This document shows, piece by piece, positions 63,920 to 64,000 of a stretch of 64,000 bases of DNA. The position numbers and the translations under genes are program-made. Source of the DNA: Bacillota bacterium. GTDB lineage: Bacteria > Bacillota > Clostridia > Lachnospirales > Anaerotignaceae. Below the pieces are notes generated by a model. That model was not told the origin of the DNA and ran no database searches. It saw only the letters and a list, made by a program, of their open reading frames with translations. How positions within the stretch are numbered: the stretch's first letter is position 1; every line of letters begins with the position of its first letter. Location of the stretch: contig JAAVYN010000010.1 in the NCBI GenBank assembly GCA_022791155.1, positions 1 through 64,000 of the forward strand, written 5' to 3'.

Positions 63920-64000
63920 AAACAGTGAAAATTTTTGGGGTTTTCATAAATTTGATATACAGAGAGTTTCAGGAGAGAATCATTAACTTCAGCTTCATGT

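Noticed and set aside
1..64000. CRISPR arrays, tRNA or rRNA genes, insertion sequences
   Set aside because: No regular spacer-repeat pattern, no tRNA TTCGA-type clusters with CCA-like ends, and no transposase frame were recognised by eye.

Overview
The window looks like a chromosomal piece of a low-GC, Gram-positive anaerobe, probably a member of the Clostridia (Lachnospirales-like). Supporting features are strong AGGAGG ribosome sites, many GTG/TTG starts, TTGACA-N17-TATAAT promoters, an LPQTG sortase substrate, an SAM-I (S-box) riboswitch on metK, a class III fructose-bisphosphatase, a NlpC/P60 hydrolase with SH3 repeats and CsoR/ArsR metal regulation. The species call is inference; no rRNA, tRNA, CRISPR array or intact insertion sequence was seen.

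Layout. 1-1.3 kb: the end of a pilin-like LPQTG protein and its sortase. 1.6-3.5 kb: a MarR-regulated MATE pump with two identical operators. 3.7-10.2 kb: the most interesting unit, a retron-like defence island. It has a highly structured non-coding RNA (about 3754-3992), its own promoter, then three tightly coupled genes: a 932-aa helical-repeat (HEAT/ARM-like) protein, a 587-aa winged-helix plus SWIM zinc-finger protein and a retron-type reverse transcriptase. This matches my memory of retron type XIII. 10.2-17 kb: a CPA2 antiporter, then an unusual UxaA/PdxA2/aminotransferase/amidohydrolase catabolic cluster. 17-28 kb: class III FBPase, DUF1292, a PadR-HAAS operon, an HcpR-like regulator with a ferredoxin, an orphan NMT1-type lipoprotein, a candidate orphan structured RNA and a NlpC/P60 hydrolase. 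27.9-28.35 kb: a decayed, internally deleted ilvD-family pseudogene. 28.5-45.5 kb: mostly housekeeping and small-operon genes (2-hydroxyacid dehydrogenase, DUF2974 hydrolase, Mn catalase, metK, pepF, glgA, NERD protein, CvpA, azlCD).

45.7-63.9 kb is rich in metal and envelope functions: a CsoR-type repressor, an SGNH plus MBOAT O-acyltransferase pair, a P1B ATPase whose promoter contains a CsoR-like box, a MATE/TetR divergent pair, an ArsR/HMA/CadA-type efflux set with a perfect 11-bp inverted repeat flanking its promoter, a cation diffusion facilitator and a five-gene nickel/peptide ABC importer.

Most genes sit in short operons separated by clear intrinsic terminators, many of which are listed. 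Starts were chosen by ribosome-site spacing and family length, so some differ from the longest possible reading frame.
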